A stretch of 64,000 nucleotides of DNA, from NCBI GenBank assembly GCA_021234155.1, contig JAJEKV010000163.1, forward strand, positions 461,215 through 525,214, written 5' to 3'. The notes beneath the pieces are model-generated. The model was not told the origin of the DNA, did not search any database, and saw nothing but the letters and a program-made list of their open reading frames with translations. Of this stretch, positions 34,643 through 45,699 are shown piece by piece (position 1 is the first letter of the stretch; each line of letters begins with the position of its first letter). Made by a program: the position numbers and the translations under genes. Source of the DNA: Isoetes taiwanensis. Its lineage: Eukaryota > Streptophyta > Lycopodiopsida > Isoetales > Isoetaceae.

Positions 34643-35985
34643 TTAAATCCAAAACTCTTGAGGGCTTGGCCGTTGTTTTGATTTTCTTTTTCCAATCTGA
34701 CTCAATTTTTTTTTTTGGAAATCACAGGCCAGGGAAGTTTGTTTGGGGATATTGACCTCTAACACCTCCCTAAAGGAACACGCCAGAATGTAAGGTGGGA
34801 CCCGAGTCAGGAGAAAAGTGGGGGTAAGTTGGGGAAAGACAGCCAAGTGGTGGTTTGAATTTCGCTTGATCAAGCCGGGGATGAAATTGGGAGACCATTT
34901 CATTACATAGAAGGGGCAGTTGCTAATAAAGTCGAGCTTTCTTCTAAGAATCTGATTGGCACAAAGCTCGTCCCTGCATACAATTTGGAAGGTGTTCTTA
35001 TCCAGCCTAAGGATAGAAAGAATCGGTATATGCTGGTTTTTGGTGATCCAATTCTTAATTTCCCCTTGAGTTGGACATTTTCTAGGGAAATGGATAAGAA
35101 TAGCATATTTTGAAAACATGTCGATGGCGAAGCATCAGAAACACCAAAGAGATCAATGAAATCACCATTGAACACCTTCTGACTCTCTGAATCAGTTACC
35201 TCCTGATTCTTTGAGACGGTTGGTTGAGCAGAAGGGAGAACATTCAAGAACACATTTTTATATGAAGGGGAAGAAAGTGAACCGTTGGTTTTGTCGTTCT
35301 TGCCAATTACTGGGATGGAGTTGCTTATCTTGCTATCACCGATTTTTGTCTTCGTTATATTTAGAGCAGAAAGCTTCACCTTTCATAATTCTCGCAATCA
35401 CAAGAGTTCACCTCTTGGGATTGAAAAAAAAGCCGTTTGAGTCCTTGATTTTACACTTTGTTTGGTATGCTTCTTGCCTCTCAACTGGTAGACCTTGAGG
35501 GAGGTAGATATTCCTTCTAAAGCTTCGTTCAGGGGCTAAGCCCGGACTTAAAGGCTTTTCTGTGCCTTTTCGATGGCGTGATCTTCAGCTTCCTCCCATC
35601 TTTTGATAAGCCTGATGCTTGCTTTGGAGTTTTCTCGAAGCCCATCCCATTGTATTATCAAGTTCTTTACCTTCGATAGTAATTCATCCATGAAAGCTCT
35701 GAAAACGCTGTTCTTGAGACTACAGCAATCCTTCTCGAGTATGCCCTTGTTTGTGGTAATGAGTTTATATAAAGTATTATCCAGCTCCTGAACAAACCCG
35801 TAAGTGTTCCACACCCAGTCTCTGTCATTCGCTCTCCCATCCAAATAATCCCTGTCTATGGATGCCATCTTGTCTTTGCATGCTAAGATTCCAACTTCCT
35901 CTTGCACTCCCATACAAAAGCGGCTGACCTTACGTTGATCTCTAATGATTTCGAGGCACTGTATAAATTTCCTTGAATCCCCCAT
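34643..35985 (-). pseudogene. LINE B ORF1 (DUF4283-type RNA-binding region)
   Basis: Three overlapping frames. The N-terminal part at 35548-35985 (145 residues, EVGILACKDKMASIDRDYL, YGFVQELDNTLYKLIT) is not recognised. A middle part is at 34903-35379. The DUF4283 core is at 34643-35119: KYAILIHFPRKCPTQGEIKN, then LRLDKNTFQIVCRD and FYVMKWSPNFIPG. This fold precedes the zinc knuckle in ORF1 of plant LINEs and binds RNA in the transposition complex. No zinc knuckle could be read afterwards. Frames shift at about 35110. Confidence 0.7.
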
Positions 35986-36400
35986 GCTTTGTCCCTCCTA
36001 TCTTCCAGCCAAAAGATTTGTGTCCCTCTTCATCTTCCACACTCAAGGTTTGTTTGAAGTGCTGCGCCTTGTTCCTCATTCTTGATACGGGTAACGAGCG
36101 GAATTGGGAGAAATGGGCATAAAAGAACCAAAACAGCGAGCAGAAACCGAGTTATCGAGAATCTGTGAGATTTTCCCTAAATTCTTTTTTCCTCTTTTTC
36201 CCACGGAATGAGGATAACACCAATAATGAATGTTTTCTTCTCCCGGAGAAAACTTTCAAAAAAAAAGCGGCCCCGTCTTGGGGAATTTCGGAGAAACTAG
36301 AATCTAAGACTCCTAACTGACCCTACCACGACGGCCCCTAGATGCAGCGCGGGGCCCAAAACGGAACTAATTAGACACCATAAATCTCCATACCACCACA

Positions 36401-37285
36401 TCAAGATCCCTGATGTGATGATGAGATGGTTGGAGATCGAAGAATGCGACCCAATAGTATATCGGTTCTATCCCAAATTCGGGGGCACTCATCATAAACA
36501 AATTGCGTTGAATCTATTTCTCAAGAAGGGTTGGGAATTGTGGGCTGCCACTCTTAAGGATCAGACACATCCAAAGCGAGAGAATGCAAAGAAAGAGCGA
36601 GTTTAAACCAAACCTCTGAAACCTATTCTAGGCTCGAGATTGAATTGCATTGGAGATCAAATTGTCGATTGCTAATATGGAATCCACGGAATTCGGGGGG
36701 CATTCGTGATTCCCGACCCACGGAGAACGACTTCGGCCCGGTGTGGCGAAGGCGCTCAACGTTCATCTCCTCCATCCCTTTCTCCAAAATTTGGACAATC
36801 ACCACAACATATAGGTGAGTTCATTAGTCGTGAGATTCTCCAAGACCATTAAGAATCAAGTAAATATTGATATGGCAGTGATATATTGTCAAATTGAAAC
36901 TTCTATTCTCATATATAATGGTTTAAGTGGCGATTGGGTCAATTGGATCAATTACGGTCCATGGATCGGGGAATGGTCCGGGACAACTCTAGTGTATTAG
37001 AAAAGCTAATCCAAAATAAAATGGTAACCTTTTCTTTGGTAAGTTGTTTGGGCGTGAACTTGAATTCTATGGTTCCTTTTTTTCTACTATGTGCAAATGT
37101 TGTTTCACAAATATTCACACTATATAGTATTCCGTTTGAAATCTCATAGTATTTTGCGAATCTTGTTATCTGATTATAGCAAATTTTGTACTTGCATACC
37201 CCACAAATGAGGAACTTTTCACGCGACGGTGTAGATTAAGGAATAAGAGGTGAATATGCCTATCCAACGACTCTTGTTGCGGAGT
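36401..37285. other. Non-coding tail of duplicate copy 2
   Basis: It matches 24300-25170. It contains a short plus-strand frame (36415-36606; WLEIEECDPIVYRFYPKFGG, FLKKGWELWA) that is also partly readable in copy 1. I do not recognise it. The last 150 bp (from about 37134) belong to a family seen again at 39680-39840. Confidence 0.5.
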
Positions 37286-38427
37286 CCCCCCCCCTTTCCC
37301 CGTATGAATATGTAGCACAATATGAGGGGTTGTTTTTGTATTTTTATACTTTTTTTCTAAGGTTTTATATGATTTGATGGTGATTATTTCATGAGGCGTA
37401 CTAATCGGTACATCTAGAGTCGCATACTCCCATGATGCTTTTAGTGGCATTTTTCAATGGTTACACCTATGATTTCACAAACTATCCAGAAATTGAACAT
37501 GCAAGCATCGAACATAGTATTTTAGGGTTTCGATTGTCCATGGTTTAGCTTCTATGTTTTTTTGAGGCGGGGGGGCGCAAGCGGGGCGGTCTCGCTTCGC
37601 CCTGGTATTGGAAGCCTAGTTTTGGGGCACATCGATGGCGTTTAGGGTCGTGGGGGAAAGCATCGACCTATTTTTTGAAAAAGGAGAACAAGAATCATAT
37701 TGTATCCTGTGTGGCCACCACAGCAACCAGACCTACTGAGCGATTTAGACCTACGAATCCCCTTTGGTTTAGGGTTCTCTGATGTCAGTGAGCATAATTT
37801 TCATATTCTAGTTTTCATGCATCCCTTGTTCTTAAAAAGCCATGGAATATAAAGAATCTCTCTTCTTATTTTTGGCAGCAACCATATCATGTTATTCTAT
37901 AGCAGGATTGTTTACAGGTTTGTTCTATCAAATATGAAAATATCATGGATAGCATTTGTGATTGCAGATACTTTGTTGTTCTACCATCCTTAAATTCCTT
38001 AATTCTAGCAGCTTTCTATCTTTCATGCTCCTTACATGATAGGAGGGCTATGTGGGTTCAAACCACATAGGAAAGAACCAAGCTCCAACAATTATGGGAT
38101 TTATATCAGTTGGTATCAGTTGCCACAAGTATGGCAATGCAGCTCCGGCATTGTATGCGATGATGGCTCTTTGTATTTTGTGCTATTATCTTCGCATCCT
38201 TATCTGGTAGATGAGCATGAGTTGAGCATGCAGATTTTGAGATGCTAACCTATTTGTTTCCAAGTTAGTATGTTTTTTGTGCTTCTAATTGTGTACATCT
38301 TTTAGCATTTTTGTATGCAGGTCTTTTATGTTGCATGCGAACATCAATATCTAGCATAATGTATTTGCTTCTATGGATTTTATCGAATTTGCTCAGGACC
38401 TATCAAGTAAAGATTGGAAAGATTTGA
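37286..38427. other. Unassigned DNA beyond the duplication
   Basis: It starts with a C-run (37286-37294). A GC-rich patch lies at 37565-37680, and the rest is AT-rich with several pyrimidine-AG sequences that could be splice acceptors. The 70-residue frame at 38036-38248 has no recognisable domain. No clear gene was found. Confidence 0.4.
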
Positions 38428-38952
38428 TCCACACTTGCAGGGGTTTCTCCAATTTTCTCGCATTCCATGCTGAAGAATGATTCTCAACCTATTTTGAACC
38501 GTAAAACGTCATTGGATGTCATAAGCACATCTTTACACTTGAATGCTGCAGCTCTAAGAACTATTGGTAGACCCTATGTGCAAATACATTTCAAAAAACA
38601 TGCCTCAAGTCAATTACAAAGTTCTATGATTACCAAGGTAAGGATTAGCGATTACATTAGTTTTAAACCATGGATGTGTTGCTTTATTATAGTTCTCATT
38701 TACACAGGGAATGCATCGTGACAAATTTGTGGACCCTTTGCAGATCGGATCTTCAAGATGAGTCGTGTTTCAAGCGACATACCACGAAGACTTCTTGGGG
38801 CCTTCTCCTTACGAAGTTTTTCTAGCCTGGGTTGCCATAAGGCAATCATAGGAGCTGGATTTGGTTCGTCTGATTTGGATCAGATTTCTCCACGAGGGCC
38901 ATCGGATTACAAAAAGTTGGCTTCAATCATTGTCCAAAAGTTTTCTCCGTGA
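38428..38952 (+). pseudogene. Exon-like segment, possible host gene fragment
   Basis: A coding-like stretch (MLKNDSQPILNRKTSLDVIS, IGRPYVQIHFKKH) runs from a possible acceptor 'cacttgcag' (about 38440) to 38638. There 'accaag|gtaagg' is a good donor, and 'tttacacag|ggaatg' at about 38700-38707 a good acceptor. The joined frame then reads only 17 more codons to a TGA. A separate frame, 38758-38952, gives a Ser/Arg-rich start (MSRVSSDIPRRLLGAFSLRS) like an organelle presequence. I do not recognise the protein. It could be an unrelated pseudogene or chance. Confidence 0.25.
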
Positions 38953-39510
38953 TCCGCAATGTCGATTCCTTAAAATATCTTACAAGGCTTTGCCTTTTGG
39001 CACAAACCTCTTCTAAAGGCCACAATTATAATTAAAGTTTCCTTTCACGGCGTAGAAATACAAGGGTTATTATCCTCAAAAATCCACCAAAAGGACTATC
39101 ATTACATGGTGGCTTGTTCTTCATCTCAAATCTATTTGTCCTCCTCTCTCTTACGCATGTGGAGTAGTTGTAAATCACCCCTTGTTCTTTTTGTGTGGAC
39201 ACGTTTCAAAGTCCACTTGGAATGGAGGTAAAGTCCATCACTTGGACATGAGAAAAGTTCTAAATATTTGGATCAAACCATTATTGTTTGTGTTATCTTA
39301 GACAATATTGTTCCCTAAACACAATGCGTGAATGGAGTTTCTCATATATTTTAGAAGTTGTGTTTCTTTTGAAGTTGAAGTGCCTAGGTATTTACTAGGT
39401 ATTTGTTTGTCTTCGTGTTATTGTGCTTTTTTAGTAATTAATAATTTGGCCCATAAAGTTTACCTATGTTTGCTTTAGTTAGGGCAGAAGAACCAAAAAT
39501 TTTAATATAA
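38953..39510. other. Unassigned AT-rich DNA
   Basis: No domain, repeat or RNA gene recognised. Confidence 0.35.
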
Positions 39511-39942
39511 CAATCAACACACAACTACCATTAACATTATTAACATAAACCATTGCATTTAACACATTTAAATTAAAATCCCCCTTAAACCCCCTTTGGT
39601 TTGGGTGTTACGTAGGGCGTGAGAGCCCTTAAAAATATATTCACGATTACATGTACAAATTTAACACCATTAAGTACATTCTTTCAAACCTTATAGTATT
39701 TTGCAAACTTTAATATACGGTATACAAAAACTTATACATGCATACCCACAAGCGAGGATCGCTATATGCGGTCGGATCTTGGAATAAAGGGCAAATATGC
39801 CCATCAAATGACTCTCGTTGCGGGAGTAACCCCGTGTGAATATGCACCAAAACCAAAGGGGGTTTAAGGGGGATTTTAATTTAAATGTGTTGGACCCAAT
39901 GGTTGTGTTAATTAATGTCAATGGTAGTTATGTGTTGGTTGT
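39511..39942. mobile_element. Foldback/long-TIR MITE-like element
   Basis: Two inverted arms of about 97 bp: left 39511-39607 and right 39845-39942. The clearest part is 'cccttaaaccccctttggtt' on the left and its complement 'aaccaaagggggtttaaggg' on the right, extending outward through 'aaattaaaatc'/'gattttaattt'. The centre (39608-39844) is related to the sequence ending both duplicated units (25028-25170 and 37134-37310). There is no coding capacity. The target duplication could not be decided. Confidence 0.75.
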
Positions 39943-40581
39943 TAATGTCAATGGTTCATGTGTTGGGGGATTTAATTTTTATATCCAAACCAGAAAAAAA
40001 CTAGAATTCATTTGAGGCTTTCATCACCTGTAGCTTTTGAATTTGCTCACAATAAAACAAATAGAACATAAGTAAAAGTTACCATAAAGATAGAGCAGAT
40101 TGATCCCATTATTCTGAAAGTCATAAAGTTTACAACACCCATACACAAACATTTTTCAACTGGAATTTAACAGCAGCCTTTGGCCTCCATGGATTCTTGT
40201 GGTGAGAAACCAAAGTGGAAACTTTTATGCTTATTAGTACAAGGATCTAGAAGCCTTGGAATTTGCTTAATAACTGCCTCAAAATCTAAAAATGCATGGT
40301 AATTTTTTGCAAGCTTCATTCGAAATGAGCCATAAAACAATATCCAATAGCGCAATCCTGTATTAGTCAGCTGGTAGGATGTGAAAGCCTACCAAACCCG
40401 GCCGAAAAATTGCTGTTTTAGCATAGATAACTTAACCAAACATATCCATATCATACACTATCAAAAAGATCTCGGAGAGAGCTTTCCAACGCAATAAAAA
40501 TCATCTCAAACAAAGCTCTGGATCAAAAGTTATGATAAGAAATGTGTTGCCGGCGGGGAAACTGCATTATGCGCCCTTCAA
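39943..40581. other. Unassigned DNA
   Basis: Nothing recognised. A section at 40400-40560 ('agctttccaacgc', 'tcaaaagttatgat') resembles the non-coding dispersed repeat type at 46865-47625 in general wording but does not align well. Confidence 0.3.
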
Positions 40582-40779
40582 GCCCTTCATGTGCCCATTA
40601 TGCACCACACACACAAAAAGAGGGCTTTTGTTGTGAGCCATTGGTTGTTGACCATTGAAAAAAAAAAGGCTAAAATCAATGGCCCTTCATGTGCCCATTA
40701 TGCACCACACACACAAAAAGGGCTTTTGTTGTGAGCCATTGGTTGTTGACCATTGAAAAAAAAAAGGCTAAAATCAATG
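40582..40779 (+). repeat. Recent 100-bp tandem duplication
   Basis: Two adjacent units, 40582-40681 and 40682-40779, are identical except for two extra bases (AG) in the first. The unit starts 'gcccttcatgtgccc', contains 'caccacacacaca' and an A-run, and ends 'ctaaaatcaatg'. It is non-coding. Confidence 0.95.
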
Positions 40780-41821
40780 GCTCAGAAATGGTGCACTCTA
40801 GATGTACGCATTAGAACATCCATTTGAATACATCACGAAATCATAGGAAAACCTTAGTGAAAAGCGTACAAAAACACAAAGAAAATCCCCTGTTATTATG
40901 CTACATATTTGATATAGGTTGGTATCATGATCATCATCAGGTTGAGAAAGCCGTATATCGCGATGATGTTTGAAGAAAAGAAACATTACTGTAACGAGTT
41001 CAAGTAAGAACAACAAGATCAAATTGACATGTAACCTTATGCACTATATTTTTCAGTTGACCACGTAACTATACGCAACATATTTTTCCATTGGCTTCCT
41101 TTTGAATATAGTGTGCATATATAGCCTACTTAAAACATACTTATGCCGGCACACCGGGGACCCGTTACTAGTCTGACTTAATGGATAAATCTTATGCATA
41201 AATTAAATAGTATGGGCTTATCTGAGTCGTCATTCTTGAGATGCTTTGAAAATATTTCTCAAGTGTGGATAACCACATTATAAAATCTAGCAAATAAATT
41301 TATGTAGTGAATGCTTCAGTTGCTGTTTGATTTGAAATCATAATTTGTGCACCATGTATAATTGAAGTGCAGAATAATATTCTGCATGGTATATATCTAG
41401 CTCATAGGTCTACGAGAGATTGATCGAGTTCGATCAACTTGGCTTCTGACATAAGTTGAAATTCCTCTTCTAAACCTTTAATCTTTGTAGATCTGAGGCG
41501 AGGGGGTGAAGGGGATGACCTTAAGAAATTCCATGGCCTTTTGCTATCCCTTGCAATGCAACCATCTAATGCTTGTTTTTTGTCTGTGGGTGCAGGTAAC
41601 AGGATTTCTTACTCCCTGCTAGGTATTTTTGAATGTACTAGAAGAAAGTGACAAGGACAATGGAGTCACATAACTATTTGAGTGCTATATATGTTCATTT
41701 GACAAGTTACATGTCATAAATTTCATGTAAATTGGATCTGGTAACTATTTGCATTCTCAATATTTCACAGCTTTGATGGTAAGATTTGAAAGGTGATGAA
41801 AATCGGCATGGGTTTGGAGTA
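40780..41821. other. Unassigned AT-rich DNA
   Basis: No gene or repeat recognised. The minus-strand frame 40798-41022 is hydrophobic but has no family signature. Confidence 0.35.
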
Positions 41822-42549
41822 ATTCTATAGAATAGAATATGATTTTATAGATCCCGCGGAGACCAACGGCCTATGGGACCCAAGTACAAAGAGAGAGAAC
41901 AAAGCGTATTACTACGGGATTAAAAACCCCCGCCCGAAGGGTTTAGGAGGAAAAACCTTAGTAGCAATAAGGATCTTGACATCTCGCACTACAGTTATAT
42001 ACATAATCACAAGTACTGGTGAGGTTAATGTCGGACGGGGGGCATAAGCGAGTCCGCGTATCCATTACCTCCACGGAGGTAACGATCCCAACAAGCCCTC
42101 GAGGCCGGTGCTCGGTAGCTCATGCAAGGCGATGGGGCACAACTAACCGAGCATACCAGAGGCGGATATGCTCCGTGGATGGGAGCGAGGCGGGGGCGTG
42201 ACTTTCATCCTCAATGGCGCCACAGTGGCCGGCTGACTGGCAGACTCTTGTCCTCACGCGGCTCCCGAATCCATCTCCCTCGTCTCAATGCGGAGGTGGT
42301 GTGCACATGTGCGAATGGAAGCAATCACCTGCGCTTTTTTCATGGGTAGATGGGTGCGCAGGTAGTGGTGTGGGCCCCTCGTGAGCATGGGATTAACACT
42401 GTTGCCGATAATTTGCCACCTTGACATGTAGCCGGGGCCTCACGCATCCCAAAGTTTGGCCATGAAGCAAGCATCCAAAATCTTGCTTCAAGGCGGTAGC
42501 GTTCCTTGATTGTATGAGACGGGTCCACATCTGTGTACTGCATTCCATA

Positions 42550-43911
42550 GTGAGAACCTTTGGGCTTGCTTGTCTTTCCAAAGGCTTTGAGTCGGCTGCG
42601 GGCCCATCGCCACTACCAAAGCAAGGTTGGGCAGCCGGGCTTCATCCATAGCCACCGAAGTAAATAATGTGACGTTCGGTATGACCCTCTGTAATGGAAG
42701 GAAGCCTGTCTCTTGGAGCAAGATCTGATATGGGGCCGTGGATTTCACTCCCGATTGCCGGGCCAAAAATATACATGCACTGCTCTAGATCGTTCCAAGT
42801 GGTGAGGGATATCATCGCCCCTACATACGCCCCATAGAGGAGGACCGGTTCAACCAAGGCCCACGAACAAGTGTGCACGGTGACCCCATGCATCTGACTA
42901 CGCCTTGTGATTGTTGTTTTGCATTGCATCTGAGGGCTTTCCGACTGCAGCGGGTGACCCGTAAAACGATGGATGCATCCCGGTGTGTGGTAGTAGAAAA
43001 CTCAATGCCCAAATACTTATAAAGATCGAGCCACCTCCACTATCCGCCTCGGTAAGTGAATGAGGGAAGGCGTGGGTGCGGGGATGATGGGACCAGCCCA
43101 GCACTCCTTGTCTTGGCCAAGTTAACTCTCATGTCGGTGAATTGGCGAAAAGTGTCCAAAGCATCCGGTGGCGTTGCATGTCCTGGGGTATATGCGGCAG
43201 GTCAACATCATCAGATATATGAGTTGCGGGATTATGTGGTGCATCAACTGGCGCCTCCCCGTGCTCAACTAGCCATTCTTCTAGGCGGTCAATGTACAAG
43301 AGCGTCGGGGATAGAGGGCAATACGACGCACCCCAATGCTACTAACAATCGGGCTCCCCCGGCGGTGTGAGACGGCGGGAGCAAGCCTCGTGATAGTCAC
43401 GTATATAGCATTATGAAGTCGGCCAGGGGGTCCCTATTTGTCTCAACTGTCCCCACAACTTATCCCGAGCCTTTGTGTCAAAAGCCTTGCGAAATCCACA
43501 AAAAACAGCGATGCATTCTCGGCGCCGATTCCGGCTATCCTCTATGAGTGTTCGCAGAGTGAAGATATGGTCAATAGTAGAATGCCGGGCGAGGAAGCCT
43601 GCCTCAAGGCGAAAGCCCAAGACTTCTCCATCCTTCTGCCCAAAGTGTCAATAAAGCCAAGAATCCCGCAAGAATCAACTTGGCACTTGACCATAATGAA
43701 TGCGATAGTTGGTGGGCTGTGGGGGTCCCCTCGCTTTGTATATGGGCACAACTCTCTTGGTAGTCGGTGGGGAAGCCTTCTTGCAATGCCCTGTTGAAAG
43801 AGTGCTTTGGAGAAGGCACCATTGGGGGCCCGCCCACTTGAGAAGCCTCTGCTGCATACCATCCAAATCTGCCGGGCCTTCAGAGCTTGGCGCTGCGGTG
43901 CCCATTATGAC
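42550..43911 (-). pseudogene. LINE C reverse transcriptase
   Basis: From right to left: KRVVPIYKARGPPQPTNYR (43675-43905), ARHSTIDHIFTLRTLIEDSR and CGFRKAFDTKARDKLWGQLR (43411-43620; palm Asp), a YIDRLEEWLVEH sequence (about 43250-43300) after the GCPLSPT-type motif, and ISDDVDL (about 43205-43230) at the YADD position. EPVLLYGAYVGAMIS follows (about 42820-42870). The order and spacing are those of a LINE RT. It is broken by several indels. Confidence 0.75.
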
Positions 43912-44799
43912 ATCCCTTTCGGTAATGACCCAGCGAGGCCCGGCTCATGGCGTAGTACTTGGTGCCCGGCTTCCCATTGTTAGGGTAATATTTCCGTGGG
44001 TCGTGCGGGCTTACTCAAGACCTTTTCCGAAGGCCCTAGGGTGGCGGTCTAGAAGACCAAACATACATTGCTGGTGCCGAGTTAAAGGTACCACAGCTTT
44101 CTTGGTCTTGAGGAAGGAGCGGTATTGGACGACGGCCTCAAGGGCTTAATGGTGGGGTCCAGCACTTGGCGGAGCCATCGTTCAGCCCCGGGCATTCGCT
44201 CATCGAACCGGTGGATTACTGGGGGAAGGTGGTTGTAGCCCCGTGGATTGTCGAGAGCGGTCTCTCCCAAAGCATCCTGGCCCCCTACCCTCAGAAGGGA
44301 GCTGGTTCAATTTGGGTCGTCCATTTGTTGAAGTGTGGGGAGTTGGCAAGCACTCCCGTGACTCATGCTCAAGCATCCTCGCGATAGACCGGGCCGCATG
44401 ATCATAGTCTAGACGCTAACGCAAGGGTACATGGGGTGTTGGGGCAATGGGTGCTTTCGGTTGGCCCCGCCAATCTATCCGCAGAACGGGTGATGGTGGG
44501 AGTCTACTTCCCTCGTCCCGGCCACCGTCCAGGACATTTGGCGAGTGATCAAGTGTAGGCATTGCTCGCACGCTTTGCGTAATCCACCACCAATCGTGCC
44601 GCCCCTCGGTTCTCCCACGCCTACAAGTGAAGCGGTACGGAGGATCTGACCACCGGTTGACCCATTGCAAATGACCGAGTCAAAGATACTGCCCAACAGC
44701 GCCAGCCGGGCCATACCAGGGTCACCTTGGGTCATCATCCGACGCCCTTGGCCAAACCATCTCTCAAGGGTCCATTTGCAACACATCCTCGCCTAGAGG

Positions 44800-45290
44800 A
44801 AAAATTTTGGGATGCTTCCCGCCCTCAGGCGCGCGATTGAAATCTCAAGCAACATGACCTTGCCCAATTTTATGCATGCTACAGATGTCATCATATAGAT
44901 CGACATAGGGCTCCTTCGTCCACATCCAAGTGCGTGTGGTAAAAGTTGCTCTCGGATGTGGGAAGTAGCAAGTCGCCACAAAGAGAGGGCTCGCCATCGT
45001 TGTTCTCGCTTTTCGTACGTGTGGTATCTGTTGTGCACATCATTTTACCGGAGTGATTGGGTAAGGTCGCATGTAGTAACACGCGATTCCTCCGTGTGTC
45101 CTCGTTTCGGTGCACTCATTGAAGGACGGAGTGGCGCTGGTATCCCTGGCAAATCGGGTAGCATGTGACCGGCCTGTTCCCATGTTTCCATGAGGAAGAT
45201 AAGGTCCATGTCCATGGCGGCGGAATTGAGATCGTCCCCCTTCCGCCATGGAAAGCCGCGGCAATTCAGGATACCACGCGGAGGCACAAT
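44800..45290 (-). pseudogene. LINE C endonuclease remnants
   Basis: The frame 45045-45287 reads GILNCRGFPWRKGDD, then MDMDLIFLMETWEQAGHML, the N-terminal N and E motifs of an APE-type LINE endonuclease (NCRGF, FLMETW). Later pieces in other frames give GGIACYY and FYHTHLDVDEGALCRSI (about 44900-45100). The downstream Asp and SDH motifs are not readable. It lies between ORF1-like sequence and RT. Confidence 0.65.
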
Positions 45291-45699
45291 CCCTATTTAG
45301 TGGCATGCATACGCCCTTCAGGTCGGTGGTAGTGGTGGTCGGGGGGAGCGGAAGATGTGGATGCACGTGCGGCTGGGCCCCCTCGAGGGGGACTCGAGGG
45401 GGGAGGCTGCGATCCTGTTTGGTTGCTTGATTCGGCGCATCCTTCCCCGGACCAGCCCCCGCCCCTCTCCATGTCTGTGGCGGTCCACGACTTTTGCCAG
45501 CTCACGCCTTGGTCTCTTCTTTGTCTTTGGGGTCAAGTCGGTCAGCGTCTGAGCCGTCCCCTTCAACTTCGGCCACGGCGGGATGGCCACCCGCCGCTCT
45601 CGCAGCTCTCCAAGCGGAAGATGACCACCCGGGGCGATCAGGGCGCTGGAATTCCATGACGACTTCGCCTTTCCAATGGTCACTGTGTGCCGGAAAACA

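Larger units (their letters stand above)
29947..36400 (-). mobile_element. LINE B, copy 2 (long minus-strand non-LTR retrotransposon)
   Basis: A T-run at 29947-29961 is the poly(A) tail of the minus strand, directly preceded in reading direction by 'ttcaataaa'. From right to left follow an ORF1-like region (35985-34643), endonuclease (34142-33500), RT (33450-31800) and a zf-RVT-like tail (30912-30718). It contains an intact target site for the gypsy element (36030-36034). The 5' end is uncertain, placed near 36400. Frames are broken by small indels. It is one of the L1-type plant LINEs judging by the DUF4283 ORF1. Confidence 0.82.

Noticed and set aside
40798-41022. Hydrophobic 74-residue minus-strand frame
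   Set aside because: No family signature and no supporting context; likely chance in AT-rich DNA.
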